Shown in pieces: positions 8,606 to 19,810 of a stretch of 64,000 nt of DNA (its first letter is position 1; each line of letters opens with the position of its first letter). The notes below the pieces were generated by a model that did no database searches, was not told the DNA's origin, and saw nothing but the letters and a program-made list of their open reading frames with translations. Origin of the DNA: Pictodentalium vernedei (taxonomy: Eukaryota > Mollusca > Scaphopoda > Dentaliida > Dentaliidae); contig CM062289.1 in the NCBI GenBank assembly GCA_031216915.1, positions 25,253,533 through 25,317,532 on the forward strand, read 5' to 3'. The position numbers and the translations under genes are program-made.

Positions 8606-9464
8606 ATTTCTTTTTTTTTAAATATATTTTGTTCAATTGTTTTTTGTTTTAATGATAATTATATATATTAAATAATTTTTGTAAAATTAATATTGCATTT
8701 ATTTTATTTTCTTATTTATATATATATACAATATATTTTTTTTTTTGCTTTTTATATTTCTCCCACCACTGGAGAAACGAAAAAGCTGTAAGACTGTAAG
8801 ACAGTGTAATGGTGGGAGGGGGGGAGGGGCGGGGTGACAGGTGGAAGAGGAAGCGAAAATTAAATGCAAGACAATGGTAGCGAGCGCCCGACATTTGTTG
8901 AATAAAAGGTTGAATAAAATTCGGTACTCAGAAGTCAGTGCAGCTATTTCTAAAGCCATTTTCACACTAAAGCTGTCAAGAAGTCATGCGATTATGGAAA
9001 TATTTTTAACCAAGCTGAAAATCGGAAATGTGTGAATAACTGGCTTCGCTCTGAAACTAGATTCTGATTGGATGCTTGATACACAAGACCAAGAAAAAAG
9101 GTTTATATATCCCTAACCTTAACTGAAGTAGCAACAATCCAAAAATTACTATCATCACACAATCGAAAAACAACAGAAAACATTTCCAAATGACAAAACG
9201 GAGGGCGACTGCGGGAGCGACGGCTAGGCCGAGTCATTACCTCGTGAGATATTTAGAAGTTGACTATCTGCAAGTTCGAGTCAAGAAATAGTTTACGAAG
9301 ACACAGTCGATTGATGTTGGCAAGCAGTACAATGTCCAGTGGAGACCAACAAAAGATACAATATTCAAGGCTGAAGTAAGTAAAGGGTTAACATAATCTC
9401 TACCATTATTCTGGTTCGTTTTTCATAACTGACGACCGTTAACCACGCCTGTTTGAGAGCATTA
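8606..9464. other. A+T-rich then unique sequence, no gene seen
   Basis: The first 150 bases are nearly pure A/T, probably the Polinton flank. The rest is mixed sequence with a G-rich patch near 8810-8835. Short frames on both strands show no family resemblance. A GTAAAGGGTTAA near 9382 matches one end of the TTAA MITE family described at 16220. Confidence 0.4.
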
Positions 9465-9530
9465 GTTCATTAGTGCTTAGTGTCACTATACCAACCTTAG
9501 TTGGTATAGTGACACTAAGCACTAATGAAC
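9465..9530. repeat. perfect 31-bp inverted repeat hairpin
   Basis: Arms of 31 bases, GTTCATTAGTGCTTAGTGTC... and its exact complement, separated only by CTTA. No mismatch. Such perfect stems are typical of young foldback MITEs; I see no clear target duplication. Confidence 0.8.
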
Positions 9531-10029
9531 GAATAAAGATACAAAATCTACTAGATATCATTAACGAAATAAAATATTCAATTCCCACCTCCATCTACCT
9601 CTATCAGTAATAATTTGCTCATTACGGCACATAGAGCGATACACAGCCATAATTATTCAGAAGAGGTGGTCCCCCTACACAGGGGTGAAGCCACATTTTT
9701 TTCACCGTTTTTTATTTTTTTGAAAATCGTCCTTCAATATTTGTTTTCATTTTTTGGTCTCAAAAAATATTTAATGACGACACATTTGAAAAAGAATTTT
9801 TAGTTATTCCAGAAATTGTTTTTCAAGTGTGTTGTGTAGTTAACGTTAAACAAGTATACAATGAACATATATATATACATTATATATCATTGGTTCAGAG
9901 ACCTTCCGCCTCCGCGGCAAACGCAATGGACGACTCAGTTCCAGTTCATTGGCCCATGGCATGGTAGGTGAAACTGCGTCCCCCATCCCCGGAATCAAAC
10001 CCTCCTCAACCGTAATAGCCGAATTCAAC
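9531..10029. other. non-coding; probable decayed MITE at about 9655-9840
   Basis: The stretch 9690-9840 resembles the inner part of the TTAA MITE family: CATTTTTTGGTCTCAAAAAA and TTAGTTATTCCAGAAATTG recur in the copies at 16220 and 57640. The ends are lost. Nothing coding seen. Confidence 0.35.
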
Positions 10030-10530
10030 ATAAGTAGGTAAAAAATGCGGATTCACGACCATTTGTACACGACTTTGTACATGTACACGTACATAGATGT
10101 ACATATCCATAGGATTTAGTGTTAAAATCGTGTACAAGTACACGAAAATGTCGTTTTTTTTTAGGGTGGTCCAGAATTCGCAAGCAGATTCTGAACCACT
10201 TGATTCTATACAGACATCGCTCAAGAGTGAAAAAAATGTATGAAATTATAAGAAGAAATGAGGTCGATTGTCTGGTCTAGAATCCGCAAATGGGTTTCCC
10301 CCATAAGATTCAGTGTTAAAATCGTGAGCAAAAAACGTGTTGCGGATTCTGGACCAGCATCAAAAAACGGTTTGCGGATTCTGGACCATCCGTATCTGTA
10401 CACGATTTTAACACTGAATCCCTACGGAGGCGTACAAGGAAACCCATTTGCGGATTCTACATCAGAAATTGACTTATGTACGGTACATGGAAAAGAGGTG
10501 GTACTGAACCCGCAAACCACTTTTTGATGC
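10030..10530. repeat. foldback-like repeat with repeated GCGGATTCTGGACCA blocks
   Basis: Blocks GCGGATTCTGGACCA, GATTCAGTGTTAAAATCGTG and GTGTACAAGTACACGA occur several times in both orientations between 10035 and 10520, giving overlapping inverted repeats. No coding content. Probably a decayed non-autonomous foldback element. Confidence 0.5.
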
Positions 10531-10860
10531 CCAAAAGCTTGAAAAGCTTGAAATAAGTAATCATCCAATCATTTCACGTTCCTAACGCTAATTAACCAAT
10601 CAGATTGCTTGATTCTCATAAACTTAATCATACAAAGTTATCTCCCCTCGTCGTGGGGGTGGGGGTCACGCCCATCATAAAAAGGTGAATCGCGTTTAAT
10701 AACGTGGATATAATGGCTAGAGCAATGTATACCAAAAACCAAAAGCTCAAAGAGCTTGAAATAAGTAATCACCCAATCACTTCACGTTCCTAACGCTAAT
10801 TAACCAATCAGATTGCTTGATTCTCATAAACTTAATCATACAAAGTTATCTCCCCCTCGT
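10531..10860. repeat. two direct copies of a ~205-bp unit
   Basis: The block AGCTTGAAATAAGTAATCA to AAGTTATCTCCCC occurs at about 10545-10655 and again at about 10753-10855 with few changes. Both end in the CTCGTCGTGGGGGTGGGGG motif that begins each unit of the following array. Confidence 0.7.
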
Positions 10861-11840
10861 CGTGGGGGGTGGGGGCACGCCCATCTGAAAAATCGAAGTT
10901 TCGAGAAGGTGGTCACGTGACCTATCAAATTGAAGGTCTCGACGAGTGGATTAAGAAGATCGTAATTTTAACCCTCGTCGTGGAGTGGGGTCACGACCAG
11001 AGCCGAAAAACGACTTCCTTTTTACACATCCAGGCATGTGAGGTATTAATATGAAGGGCTCGATGAATACATTACAAAAATAACGTTTTTTTCATTTTAT
11101 GTGGGGGTGAGGGGGGGGTCACGCCCATCAGAAAAATCGAAGTTTCGAGAAGGAGGTCACGTGACCTATCAAATTAAAGGTCTCGACGAGTGGATTAAGA
11201 AGATCATAATTTTAACCCTCATCGTGGGGTGGGGTCACGACCAGAGCCGAGAAACGACTTCCTTTTTACATATCCAGGCATGTGACGTATTAATATGAAG
11301 GGCTCGATGAATACATTACAAAAATGACGTTTTTTCATTTTATGTGGGGGTGGGGGTCACGCCCATCAGAAAAATCGAAGTTTCGAGAAGGTGGTCACGT
11401 GACCTAGCAAATTAAAGGTCTTGACGAGTGGATTAAGAAGATCGTAATTTTAACCCTCGTCGTGGGGTGGGGTCACGACCAGAGCCGAAAAATGTCGTTC
11501 TTTATACAAAGCCAGGCATCTCAGGTATTGATATGAAGGTTCGATGAATACATTACGAAAATGACATTTTTCATTTTATGTGGGGGTGGGGTCACGACCA
11601 GAGACGAAATCGTCTTCCTTTTTACAAATCCAAGCATGTGAGCTACTGATATGAAGGGCTTGATGAATACATTACAACAAAATGACATTTTCCACCCTCG
11701 CCGTGAGGATGGGGTTAACACCGATCAGAAAATCAAAAGTTTCGAGAAAATAGCCGTGTGACCTATCAAATTAAAGCTTTCGACAAGGATATTATGAAAA
11801 TCATAATTTTTCCCTTCTTATAACGGTGGAGTTGGGACCA
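10861..11840. repeat. tandem array, unit about 240 bp
   Basis: Units begin near 10873, 11120 and 11357 with CACGCCCATCAGAAAAATCG, contain GGTCACGTGACCTA (a palindrome with an E-box CACGTG) and GGATTAAGAAGATC, and end with ATACATTACAAAAATGACGT. Further diverged partial units run to about 11840. The short open frames here only reflect the unit being read through. Confidence 0.75.
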
Positions 11841-12727
11841 TCTTGAAATCGAAAGTATTAAGAAAAGGTAGTTATGGAACATATTAAATTGAAAAAAAAA
11901 CAACAAGTTGAATCTGATGCATCATTCATTTTTGATATCTGTGTTAAAAACGTGAAGTATGTTTTCAAAAAATATATGATTGTTATGCAAATTAGAGATG
12001 CACTCGCTTATTAACAAGTCACGCCTTAAGATATTTCCTTCAATAATAACTCTGTTTACTGAACCATAGATTTGTCAATACAAAAATTATAAGTTGATCT
12101 TCTAACGTTTCTACATATTGAGGATAGCCTATTTCACCATTTCCGAAAAAAAGTGTCAATCCAAACTATTTTTTTTGGAAACAATGCCCACGTCGAGAAG
12201 ACATTACAAACTGAACCAGTATAATCTTGAATAAAATCAAATAAAACCATTGTCACGTGTTAGAAAAGATTTGTAAACAGTCTAAACGCACGTGTGGAAA
12301 GGTTGTTTTGTTTTTTACAACAGGAGTTAAAATATTTTAAGATAGGGGGCGTTATATAAATACAGCAACAACAAAAAACAGTGTTTACAATGTGTCAGCG
12401 TATGACTGAATGAAAATGAGAAAAAGCTCTTTTTCTAACCACCTGATAGCGAAGCATTACATCAGTTGTCGCGATATTGATGTCATCCAACAGCAGCCAA
12501 GACATTAAGCTTTTTACGTCGACATACCACTTGTCCAAAACAATTCTCTTCTAACGCTAAAACGGGTGAAACACATCTCGGTAACGACTCCCTTTTTTTT
12601 CTTGATCAGACACAGTTGTTGGCGGAAAGTTGACTGGAGGGTCGTTCAAAACAATTGATCAAATATATCGAACGAAAACCACTCATTTTTTAACTACGAT
12701 TGTCGCCGTATTCTAAACGTCATCGAT
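11841..12727. other. unique non-coding sequence
   Basis: Ordinary A+T-moderate sequence. I see no ORF with family resemblance, no clear repeat unit and no RNA gene. Confidence 0.35.
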
Positions 12728-13082
12728 TTACCGAAATGAGCACAATATCTCATGGGTGTTTTTAAAGATTTTTTGATGACATAAAAAGGTTGCATGCGCA
12801 GCAAAAGTAACCAGGTTATCTTTCTTGCTTCTCACGTTTTCGAGTTGTAAGAATCGTTTGCTTTTGGCCAGTCTGTCTTGAAAATCGAATATGTGTTTGG
12901 TAAACGGATCGAACGATTTTTTCATCTTTTTTTTTTTTTTTACATTCCAGAGGAACTTCGAATTCTCCTCTTTCGCTCACGAAAACCCATTGATCATTTC
13001 CAGGTTCGATCCAGGTGAGCAATATACTGTAACACATCGCGCTATCGTAAGGAAATTCTGCTTTTTGTAAGGATTTTATAAC
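12728..13082 (-). CDS. possible coding exon(s), unidentified
   Basis: On minus, a splice-acceptor-like CTACCTAATGTAG is followed at 13082 by an open frame beginning VIKSLQKAEFPYDSAMCYS and then LLTWIEPGNDQWVFVSERG. It runs to an A run at 12926-12940, where a GTAAAA donor is possible at 12943. Beyond the A run another frame is open (KKSFDPFTKHIFDFQDRLAK, then SKRFLQLEN), so either two exons or one gene with a slip in the A run. The amino-acid composition looks protein-like and G+C-containing codons resemble those of the Polinton genes. No family recognised. Confidence 0.25.
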
Positions 13083-13354
13083 CTACATTAGGTAGGGATA
13101 CGGACCCTCTAGAATTTCAAATTCTCGACATTATCCCTATCTTTTTTTACACAGTAGAGTAATAAGACCTAATCTCTGAGACTCTGATAGATTTTACCAG
13201 AGATAAAACGCTCGGGTTGAGATACTTCCACTTCATGTTCTAATGATACTGAAACGGGAGTTCTCTCTCTGAATACTACTATGGAAAACTGTGATTATAA
13301 CCCTCAACTAAATTGTCCAACACAAAAAAAAATATATATTTCCTGTACATCTCT

Positions 13355-13815
13355 CTAACCGCCGGCCCCCTCCCCTCCCCTCCCTTCCCTTCCCTTCCCT
13401 AATCCCTTCCCCTCCTCTTTCTTCTCTAATTCCCCCTCCCTACCCTTCCCTACCCCGTCCCCTCCACGTCCCGTCCCCGTCCCCGTCCCCTTCCTCCCCT
13501 TCCCTAATCCCCTTCCATCTTCCCTACTCCCTCCCTCCCCTCCCCTTCTCTAATTCCCTCCCCTCTCCCCCTCCCCTAATCCCCTTCACCACCACTCCCT
13601 ACCCCATCCCTTTCCTTAATCCCCCTTTCCTAATCCCCCTACCTCCCCTAACCCCCTCCCTCGTCTAACCCCTTCATTCCCCCTCCCCTCCCCTTCCCTA
13701 ACCACCTCCCCTCCCCTAATACCCTTCACCACCACTCCCTAACCCATCCCCTCTTTTAATCCCCCTTCTCTAATCCCCCTCCCTCCCCAACCCCTCCCTA
13801 CCCCCTCCCCGGGCG
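13355..13815 (+). repeat. 460-bp polypyrimidine tract
   Basis: Almost entirely C and T on the plus strand, made of variations on CCCTCCCCTTCCCTAATCCC. The strand asymmetry is near complete. Such tracts can form triplex (H-DNA), i-motif or, on the other strand, G-quadruplex structures. It is probably an expanded and shuffled simple repeat. Confidence 0.85.
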
Positions 13816-14133
13816 ATAAAAACGATTTTTTTATATTGAAATTAATGAAAGCTGAAATGTTAATCGACATGAATCTTTATGAAATTGAAACACCTGCAAA
13901 TGACAGCCAACATTATAAATGCACTGAATATGGTGATCTTCTAGATATATTTCCTTTGGAGATTTATACTGATCATGGAAGGTCGAATATCTCACTGAAA
14001 CATGCATTTCTTGATGCATGAATTTTTTTATTTGATTGTTATGTAGATTACTATCAATCAGATTCATTAAACAGTTTCTTCCTTCCCTTGCATACATCTC
14101 TTGTAGAAAATAAAGTAAGAGTTTCTTAAACTA
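13816..14133. other. no gene supported
   Basis: Overlapping 60-90 codon frames exist on both strands but show no recognisable domain. Nothing else noted. Confidence 0.3.
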
Positions 14134-14438
14134 CAGTTAAAACTATAAGTCCTGTCATGAACTGTGCGCTTATCTAGCCTTAATTGCGCGTAGGAATTTC
14201 GCGCAATTTCCATATCGAATGGCAGCCAAATCACGGTAGATTCTCCTGCCTATCCATGGCAAGCACAAACACTGTTTCAGCCAATGGACCTCCGGATTAC
14301 CCGGAGGTCCATTGGCTGAAACATTTCTTGTGCTCAGGCCATATGTACATAATTTGATAGCGATACTACGAAAAAAAAAGCGTGCAGATCGACGTGCTAT
14401 TTGCACGCAATTCATGACCGGACTTCTAGTTTTAACTG
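14134..14438. mobile_element. Tc1/mariner-type MITE with TA target duplication
   Basis: The ends are CAGTTAAAACTATAAGTCCT and its inverse, AGGACTTATAGTTTTAACTG-like with three mismatches; both are flanked by TA (14132-14133 and 14439-14440). The centre holds a perfect 22-bp stem at 14274-14322 (GTTTCAGCCAATGGACCTCC and complement around ATTAC). There is no transposase; length 305 bp. TA flanks and CAGT-type ends are those of the Tc1/mariner superfamily. Confidence 0.65.
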
Positions 14439-14809
14439 TACCTTGTGTTTATACCCTCATCTGCTTCTGATATCATGCAATACACATAATCGTATTTTCA
14501 ACTATAAATGTTCATTATATTTGTTATTTATGAACCCAATGAATTTATGAGGCAAGACCTACAAGTTTTTGCTTTTCAACATCTCCCAACAAATAAAAAT
14601 AGAAAATCTGGAACAGAAAAGTTGAAATAATTTCATAAATGCAGTGAAACCTTGTTTATTAATAAGTTACTTTGCCATTCAAATAGGTCCCCTGAAATAA
14701 GAATATTTTCTTGAATCCAATATTAAACTGGACTACTGATGAACATTTGCAAATTGTTCCAATTTCCGATTGAATACAGGCGATTTCTTCTCTTGATACA
14801 TGATATGTT
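14439..14809. other. unique non-coding sequence
   Basis: A+T-rich, no ORF or repeat recognised. Confidence 0.35.
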
Positions 14810-15070
14810 GGGGGTACAGTGGCATCGTGGTAACCGGTTCTCGTCAGGTCACCGAAGTTAATCAGTAGCGAGCGCGGTTAGTAGTTGGATGGGTGACCAT
14901 TTCAGTAACTGTTTGCACACCGAGTTTTGTCCTTGGGCTAGGCATTTAACTCCAGTTGCCCACACGGAGGCACGATGACGCTGTGTACTAAGGCATATTG
15001 CGCATCGATATTTTGCAGGTTTTCAACCAATCTAATCCTGCCTGTGCCACGGTTAGGGCTGCGCGATATT
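14810..15070 (+). mobile_element. SINE with a 5S rRNA-derived head
   Basis: The head reads TCTCGTCAGGTCACCGAAGT, TAATCAGTAGCGAGCGCGG, TTAGTAGTTGGATGGGTGAC. These match box A, intermediate element and box C of the internal 5S rRNA promoter in order and spacing. The body that follows (GTCCTTGGGCTAGGCATTTA, ACGATGACGCTGTGTACTAA, TTCAACCAATCTAATCCTGC) is the same as in the tRNA-headed copies at 32464 and 61303. The copy is 3'-truncated soon after the GGTTAGGGCTGC stretch. It is transcribed, if at all, by RNA polymerase III and mobilised by a LINE partner (family knowledge). Confidence 0.75.
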
Positions 15071-15520
15071 CAGATTTGAATACTGATGACGATTTGCGGT
15101 ATATCGTCAAAATGTTATTGAAAGTTGAGAAGGTTGTCAGATATCACCGCTATTATCATCTTATAGAAAATTGTCTTTTTTCTATATTATTATAATGGAG
15201 GGTTATATGATTGCGCAGTATATATTTCTGGAATCGGATAGCCAATGTTGTTAAATTAAAATGCCATTCGTAACTCTCCATTCAAATTGCAATTGGAAAT
15301 GGCTGATATTATTTACAGATACAATTGGGGAGATAAGGTCACACAAAGAAGATCTTCTGTTTCTCAGGCCATTATTTGTGAAATTGCATGCGGGCGAGCG
15401 GTTTTTTATTTTATTTTTTTTTATTTCAGTAATTACTTCTCTGCCATTAAAAGTTCATGTTCTTGGTTTAAGTTTTAGGCCTCATAATCTACAGAATAGC
15501 ATGTGTGGTGGTGTATTCCA
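15071..15520. other. unique non-coding sequence
   Basis: No coding frame supported. A patch near 15415-15425 is T-rich. Nothing else seen. Confidence 0.3.
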
Positions 15521-15750
15521 TCCCTTGAGTGCAAGAAGGCTTTGCAATGCTAAAGCATTGCAAAGCCTTCTTGCACTCAAGGGACAAATTCATCAATTTT
15601 ATTAACTTGGGTAAAATATCAGACATAAACCATTTAATTTTGATTTTTTTAAAGTTTAAATTGGTTATAAAAAGAGAGCATGCGGCAGCCAAAAGGACCA
15701 TGCGGGAGGGCCTGAGAAACAGATTTTTTAAAAATTTTTTAGGCCTAATG
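15521..15750. repeat. perfect 30-bp hairpin plus start of dispersed repeat 'R' (copy 1)
   Basis: 15521-15584 is a perfect stem: TCCCTTGAGTGCAAGAAGGC... with its exact complement around TAAA. The sequence from the second arm on (TTGCACTCAAGGGACAAAT, AAAATATCAGACATAAACCA, CATGCGGGAGGGCCTGAGAA) recurs at 35205-35365, so the hairpin marks one end of a dispersed element. Confidence 0.7.
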
Positions 15751-16219
15751 CATTTACTTTATAATTTTGGTTGTGAAATTCCACTCTTCAATCTCCTTAA
15801 GTATTGGTGACTGTGTCTGCACATTCCTTTTCTGTCCTAGTTTTCACTATGACAAGGAGAAACACTGAAATGATCTTAGAGAGCGCCAAACATGCATAAC
15901 TATATCGCCCGGGCACGCAAAGTCTTGCAAACATCACTTTTCAAGACCTGTTTTTCACTACAGCTAATTTGATCTGGAACCTTTGAATTTAGGTAAATGA
16001 GCATGCAAAATAATGAGTGGTCCCTAAAAATACCAAGGTATGCTCTTCCGTGAAAAATAGGCGCTCTGCGGTGGATGCGAAATTGCAACAGACGCATCGG
16101 GTGCTTTGGACGCATCACATGCCTTGTAGACCTCTCCAGAGCATTCATTATTAGTAATCTATTTTTGACGCACAGGATGTGTTGGACGCAACACATACGT
16201 GTAGACAGGCCTTAAAGGG
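15751..16219. other. unique non-coding sequence
   Basis: A 98-codon minus frame at 15900-16196 has no recognisable feature. Nothing else seen. Confidence 0.3.
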
Positions 16220-16471
16220 TTAACCCTTTACCCAACGTAACGGCTAAAACCGGCCAGCGCTATTCTTAAAAATCGCCAATTAATTTTCATTATTTTTTTC
16301 ATTTTTTGTCTCAAAAACATAGCTTATGACCCCTCGTTGGAACGAGCTCGTTGAGCTCGTTCCAACGAGGGGTCATAACCTATGTTTTATAGACAAAAAA
16401 TGAAAAAAATTAGTTATTCAAGAATTTTTTTTGCAAGTGTCGTCTGCTTTTCATGTTAGGTAAAGGGTTAA
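16220..16471. mobile_element. TTAA-flanked MITE (copy 1)
   Basis: Both ends lie inside TTAA: TTAACCCTTTACCCAACG at the left and GTTAGGTAAAGGGTTAA at the right. Inside, TATGACCCCTCGTTGGAACG and its complement form a near-perfect stem around GCTCGTTGAGC. A TTAA target with a CCC end is the hallmark of piggyBac-type transposition (established). No transposase is present. Other copies are at 17451, 42717, 42943, 48644 and 57640. Confidence 0.75.
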
Positions 16472-18110
16472 AAGTCCAGTTAATTTACATTGGTTACATT
16501 ACAAAACAACACTGAGTACTTTGTTGAAGGTAAGCTAATTCCCAAAAAGGGAACTATTGGGAGCAGAACAGTGCTTGTCAACTGTGTTGAGCAAGTTTTA
16601 CTTCAGTGGTACAATCATACACCGCAAATTTTATGATTCTGTAGGTCCCCGATGGAACCTCAAAATGAAGCAGTGCTTGTTTACTGAGGTAAACAAGTTG
16701 TGCCTAATTGGGAAAATGGGGCCCTGCCACTGATGCGGGGGAGGGGGGAGTCCTCTGAAATAGGCAGGCAGCCTGAGTGTAAAGTTGAACGATTGTCTAA
16801 CTTGACTTGATATCTTTGTTATCAGGCTATGCTGCAGAAACGTGCAGAGCTGTTGTTAAAAAATATATCATGACCAGTTTACCCCACCCCACCCCCTCCC
16901 CCACATAACACTTCAAATTGCAAAAAAAAAAATAACTTGATATCCAGATGAAATTCTCTACAAAATTGACCTACAAAAAAGGGCATTTCAAGTGCCGAAT
17001 TGGGGAACAAGATAAACTGTTCATCCCACCCCCATACCCCCCCCCACACACACACACACAACAGCCTGATTTTTTTCCAACTCAGACGTATGAATTGTAA
17101 AATAATAACCTGCTTGTTTATCTTTTCAACAACTTACATACAGACATAGTACTGTCATGTGAATTGTGATACCGTGCTCATGTTTTTAAGTTGTTAAAAA
17201 ATAAAGCTTTTCTGTCTGAGTGGAAGATAGTGTGACCATTTTGTCTCGTCTGCAACAATTCAAATTGCAGAAAAAACTTACATGTTGGAAATATGAATCT
17301 TAATATTCAGATGAAATTCTCTTCAAAATGGTGGTTTGAGCATACCCAAAAACCATGACTTTGATTGTCAGGAGTTTTGGCGTGGGGTAAGATAAACTGG
17401 TCGCAATAGCTCCCCCGCCCCCCTCCTGAATTTTTTTCCTTTCTAGCAGCTTAACCCTTTACCTAACGCTATTAGAAGACGACACTCGTAAAAAAAATTC
17501 TCGTATCACTAAAAATTTTCATTTTTTTCTTCCAAAACATAGGTTGGGTCGCGATCGTTCCAATGAGGGGTCACAACCTATGTTTTGGAAGCAAAACATG
17601 ATAATATTAAACAAACTGAATGGCGATTTTCATGTATTGTGCTGGCCGGTTTTGACCGTTACGTTAGGTAAAGGGTTAATCATATGTATCTTAAAAATAG
17701 AAAATATAGATGAAATTCTCTTCAAAATGGTTGTTTGACCACACAAAAATCATGATTTTGATTGTCAGGAGTGTTCATGGGTTAAGATAAACTGGTCACG
17801 TTAACTTCCTCCACCTGAAATTATACTCTTTTTCACAACTTTAGCAAATAAATTTTAAAACTGAAAAATACAGATGAAATTCTCTTCAGATAGTGGTTTG
17901 AGTGGAAATAACAAAAATTGTATACGTTAAAAAATTTTTTTTGCACATCTTCCAGGGGATATTTTGAGGAAAAATTTGCAAGTGCTTCAAAAAATTTTCT
18001 TCTAACAACAATATATTTATATGAATCTTGAAAATGGCAAATATGTATAAAATTCTACCACAATGCTAATTTGAGCTGAAATATTTTTGTTCTTCCTTGT
18101 TTCCCCCTTT
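16472..18110. repeat. diverged tandem repeat with MITE insertion, non-coding
   Basis: The motif AGATGAAATTCTCTTCAAAA recurs near 16941, 17308, 17708 and 17871, each with GATTGTCAGGAGT and GATAAACTGGTC nearby. The array is old; the MITE at 17451 inserted into one unit. No ORF supported. Confidence 0.55.
17451..17679. mobile_element. TTAA-flanked MITE (copy 2)
   Basis: TTAACCCTTTACCTAACGC at the left and ACGTTAGGTAAAGGGTTAA at the right, 229 bp, with ACATAGGTTG...CAACCTATGT as inner inverted arms. Same family as 16220 but in the opposite orientation: GGCCGGTTTTGACCGTTACG is at the right end. Confidence 0.75.
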
Positions 18111-18540
18111 TTGTGTTTGTGTGGGTATGGGATGGGGGGGGGGGGGGGGGGGGGTGCAGGTATCTAGCTCTCTCTCTCTCTCATTGACCAATGAGTTTTT
18201 CAGTGCAGACTTTATCCTTTTTTAATATCACACACAAGTGCACAAACATATTCTGAAAAGAAATCTGTGTATAAATGAAATGGTAAAAAACATTCTGGAG
18301 GAGAGGAAGATAAACCAGGTTGGGTGAAAGATAAACAGGTTTATCTTCTCCTCGGAAGGGAAGATAAACAAGTTTATCTTCCCCCGGGGGGGGGGGGGGA
18401 GTTGTACAGAGTGGGGGGGGGGGGAGATATAGTAGTATGCCGGGTCCTGGATATTCTCTTGACTGGGACCCAGACAATAATCTCCTGACGATCCTGGAAA
18501 AGTGACATTAATCACCAATAAATAAATAAATAATGTTGTA
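18111..18540. repeat. G-run cluster and TTTATCTTC palindromes
   Basis: A run of about 21 G at 18136-18156, two further runs near 18387 and 18411, and short hairpins AAGATAAACAAGTTTATCTT. It ends in AATAAATAAATAAATAATG, preceded by GACATTAATCACC, which looks like a SINE tail. Overlapping frames here are low-complexity. Confidence 0.5.
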
Positions 18541-18887
18541 TCAGTTGTTTTACTTTCGTGCAGTAGTATTGTAGTTGCTTGCAATAGTACCGGTATGTAC
18601 AAAATTCAACAGGTTGGATGAACTGGCTTAATTTGATGGCAAAACTGTTCATATTCTTGAAAAAAATGCAAATAAAATCTGGTACAATTTTCACGAAAAA
18701 TGCATTGAAAACCATCCTGTTATGATACATGAAATGCCAGGTTTAGTGGATGATAAGGTTGGCTGTGCTAAAACATTGAGACTTTTGTCAACAGGATAAT
18801 TGGATGTGCCATACCTTTCAAATTTTTTGCTATTTTTGCTATTTCTTAATTACGGAAGCGTTGAGGCGCCAGTTGAGTATTATTTCT

Positions 18888-19795
18888 ATCTTGCACGTGC
18901 AAGTTAGCTATCTTGCACCTGCAAGTTTCTATCTTGCACGTGCATGTTAGCTATCTTGCACCTGCAAGTTACTATCTTGCACGTGCAGGATAGCTATCTT
19001 GCACGTGCAGGTTAGCTATCTTGCACGTGCAGGATAGCTATCTTGCACCTGCAAGTTAACTATCTTGCACGTGCAGGTTAGCTATCTTCCACCTGCAAGT
19101 TACCATCTTGCACGTGCAGGTTAGCTTTCTTGCACCCGCAAGTTACTATCATGCACGTGCAGGTTAGCTATCTTGCACCTGCAAGTTACTATCTTGCACG
19201 TGCAGGTTAGCTATCTTGCACCTGCACCTGCAAGTTACTATCTAGCACGTGCAGGTTAGCTATCTTGCACGTGCCGGTTAGCTATTTTGCACGTGCCGGT
19301 TAGCTATTTTGCACGTGCAGGATAGCTATCTTGCACCTGCAAGTTAACTATCTTGCACGTGCAGGTTAGCTATCTTGCACCAGCAAGTTACTATCTTGCA
19401 CGAGCAGGTTAGCTGCCTTGCACCTGCAAGTTACTATCTTGCACGTGCAGGTTAGTTATCTTGCACGTGCATGTTAGCTATCTTGCACGTGCAGGATAGC
19501 CATCTTTCACCTGCAAGTTAACTATCTTGTACGTGCAGGTTAGCTATCTTGCACCTCTTGTACAGAGTGGGGTTAGCTATCTTGCACCTGCAAGTTACTA
19601 TCTTTCGCGTGCAGGTTAGCTATCTTGCACGTGCAGGTTAGCTATCTTGCATGTGCAAGTTACTATCTTGCACGTGCAAGTTAGCTATCTTGCACGTGCA
19701 GGTTAGCTATCTTGCACGTGCAAGTTACTATCTTGCACGTGCAGGTTAGCTATCTTGCACATGCAGGATAGCTATCTTGCACCTGCAAGTCTATA
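18888..19795 (+). repeat. 22-bp satellite, forward array
   Basis: About 40 units of TATCTTGCACGTGCAGGTTA plus GC, alternating with a TATCTTGCACCTGCAAGTTA form. Each unit holds the palindrome TTGCACGTGCAA or a near-form. One unit near 19556-19574 carries an insert TTGTACAGAGTGGGG identical to a string at 18402. Confidence 0.9.
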
Positions 19796-19810
19796 CTACA
19801 TTTTAGAATG

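Larger units (their letters stand above)
1..8700 (-). mobile_element. Polinton/Maverick-type element (adintovirus-like), decayed, left part cut by window edge
   Basis: Protein-primed DNA polymerase B, adenain-type protease, tail-fibre-like protein, SAP-like protein and a small glycine/alanine-rich virion-type protein lie together, which is the gene set of Polinton/adintovirus elements. Intergenic gaps are short and very A+T rich, unlike the flanking host DNA. Most genes read on the minus strand; two short ORFs on plus are convergent with neighbours. No integrase, FtsK-like ATPase, major capsid or penton gene is visible, so those lie beyond position 1 or are lost. I could not find a terminal inverted repeat; the right limit near 8.7 kb is only where coding density and A+T-rich spacing stop. 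The large genes carry stops and frameshifts, so this copy is an old, inactive integrant. Confidence 0.85.

Noticed and set aside
13355-13815. Interstitial telomere
   Set aside because: CCCTAA-like pieces are irregular and mixed with many other C/T strings; no regular hexamer.
14810-14940. 5S rRNA gene
   Set aside because: Only the internal promoter portion matches, and it leads into a SINE body shared with tRNA-headed copies.
18181-18602. Two overlapping minus frames with proline runs
   Set aside because: Arise from poly-G runs and TTTATCTTC repeats.
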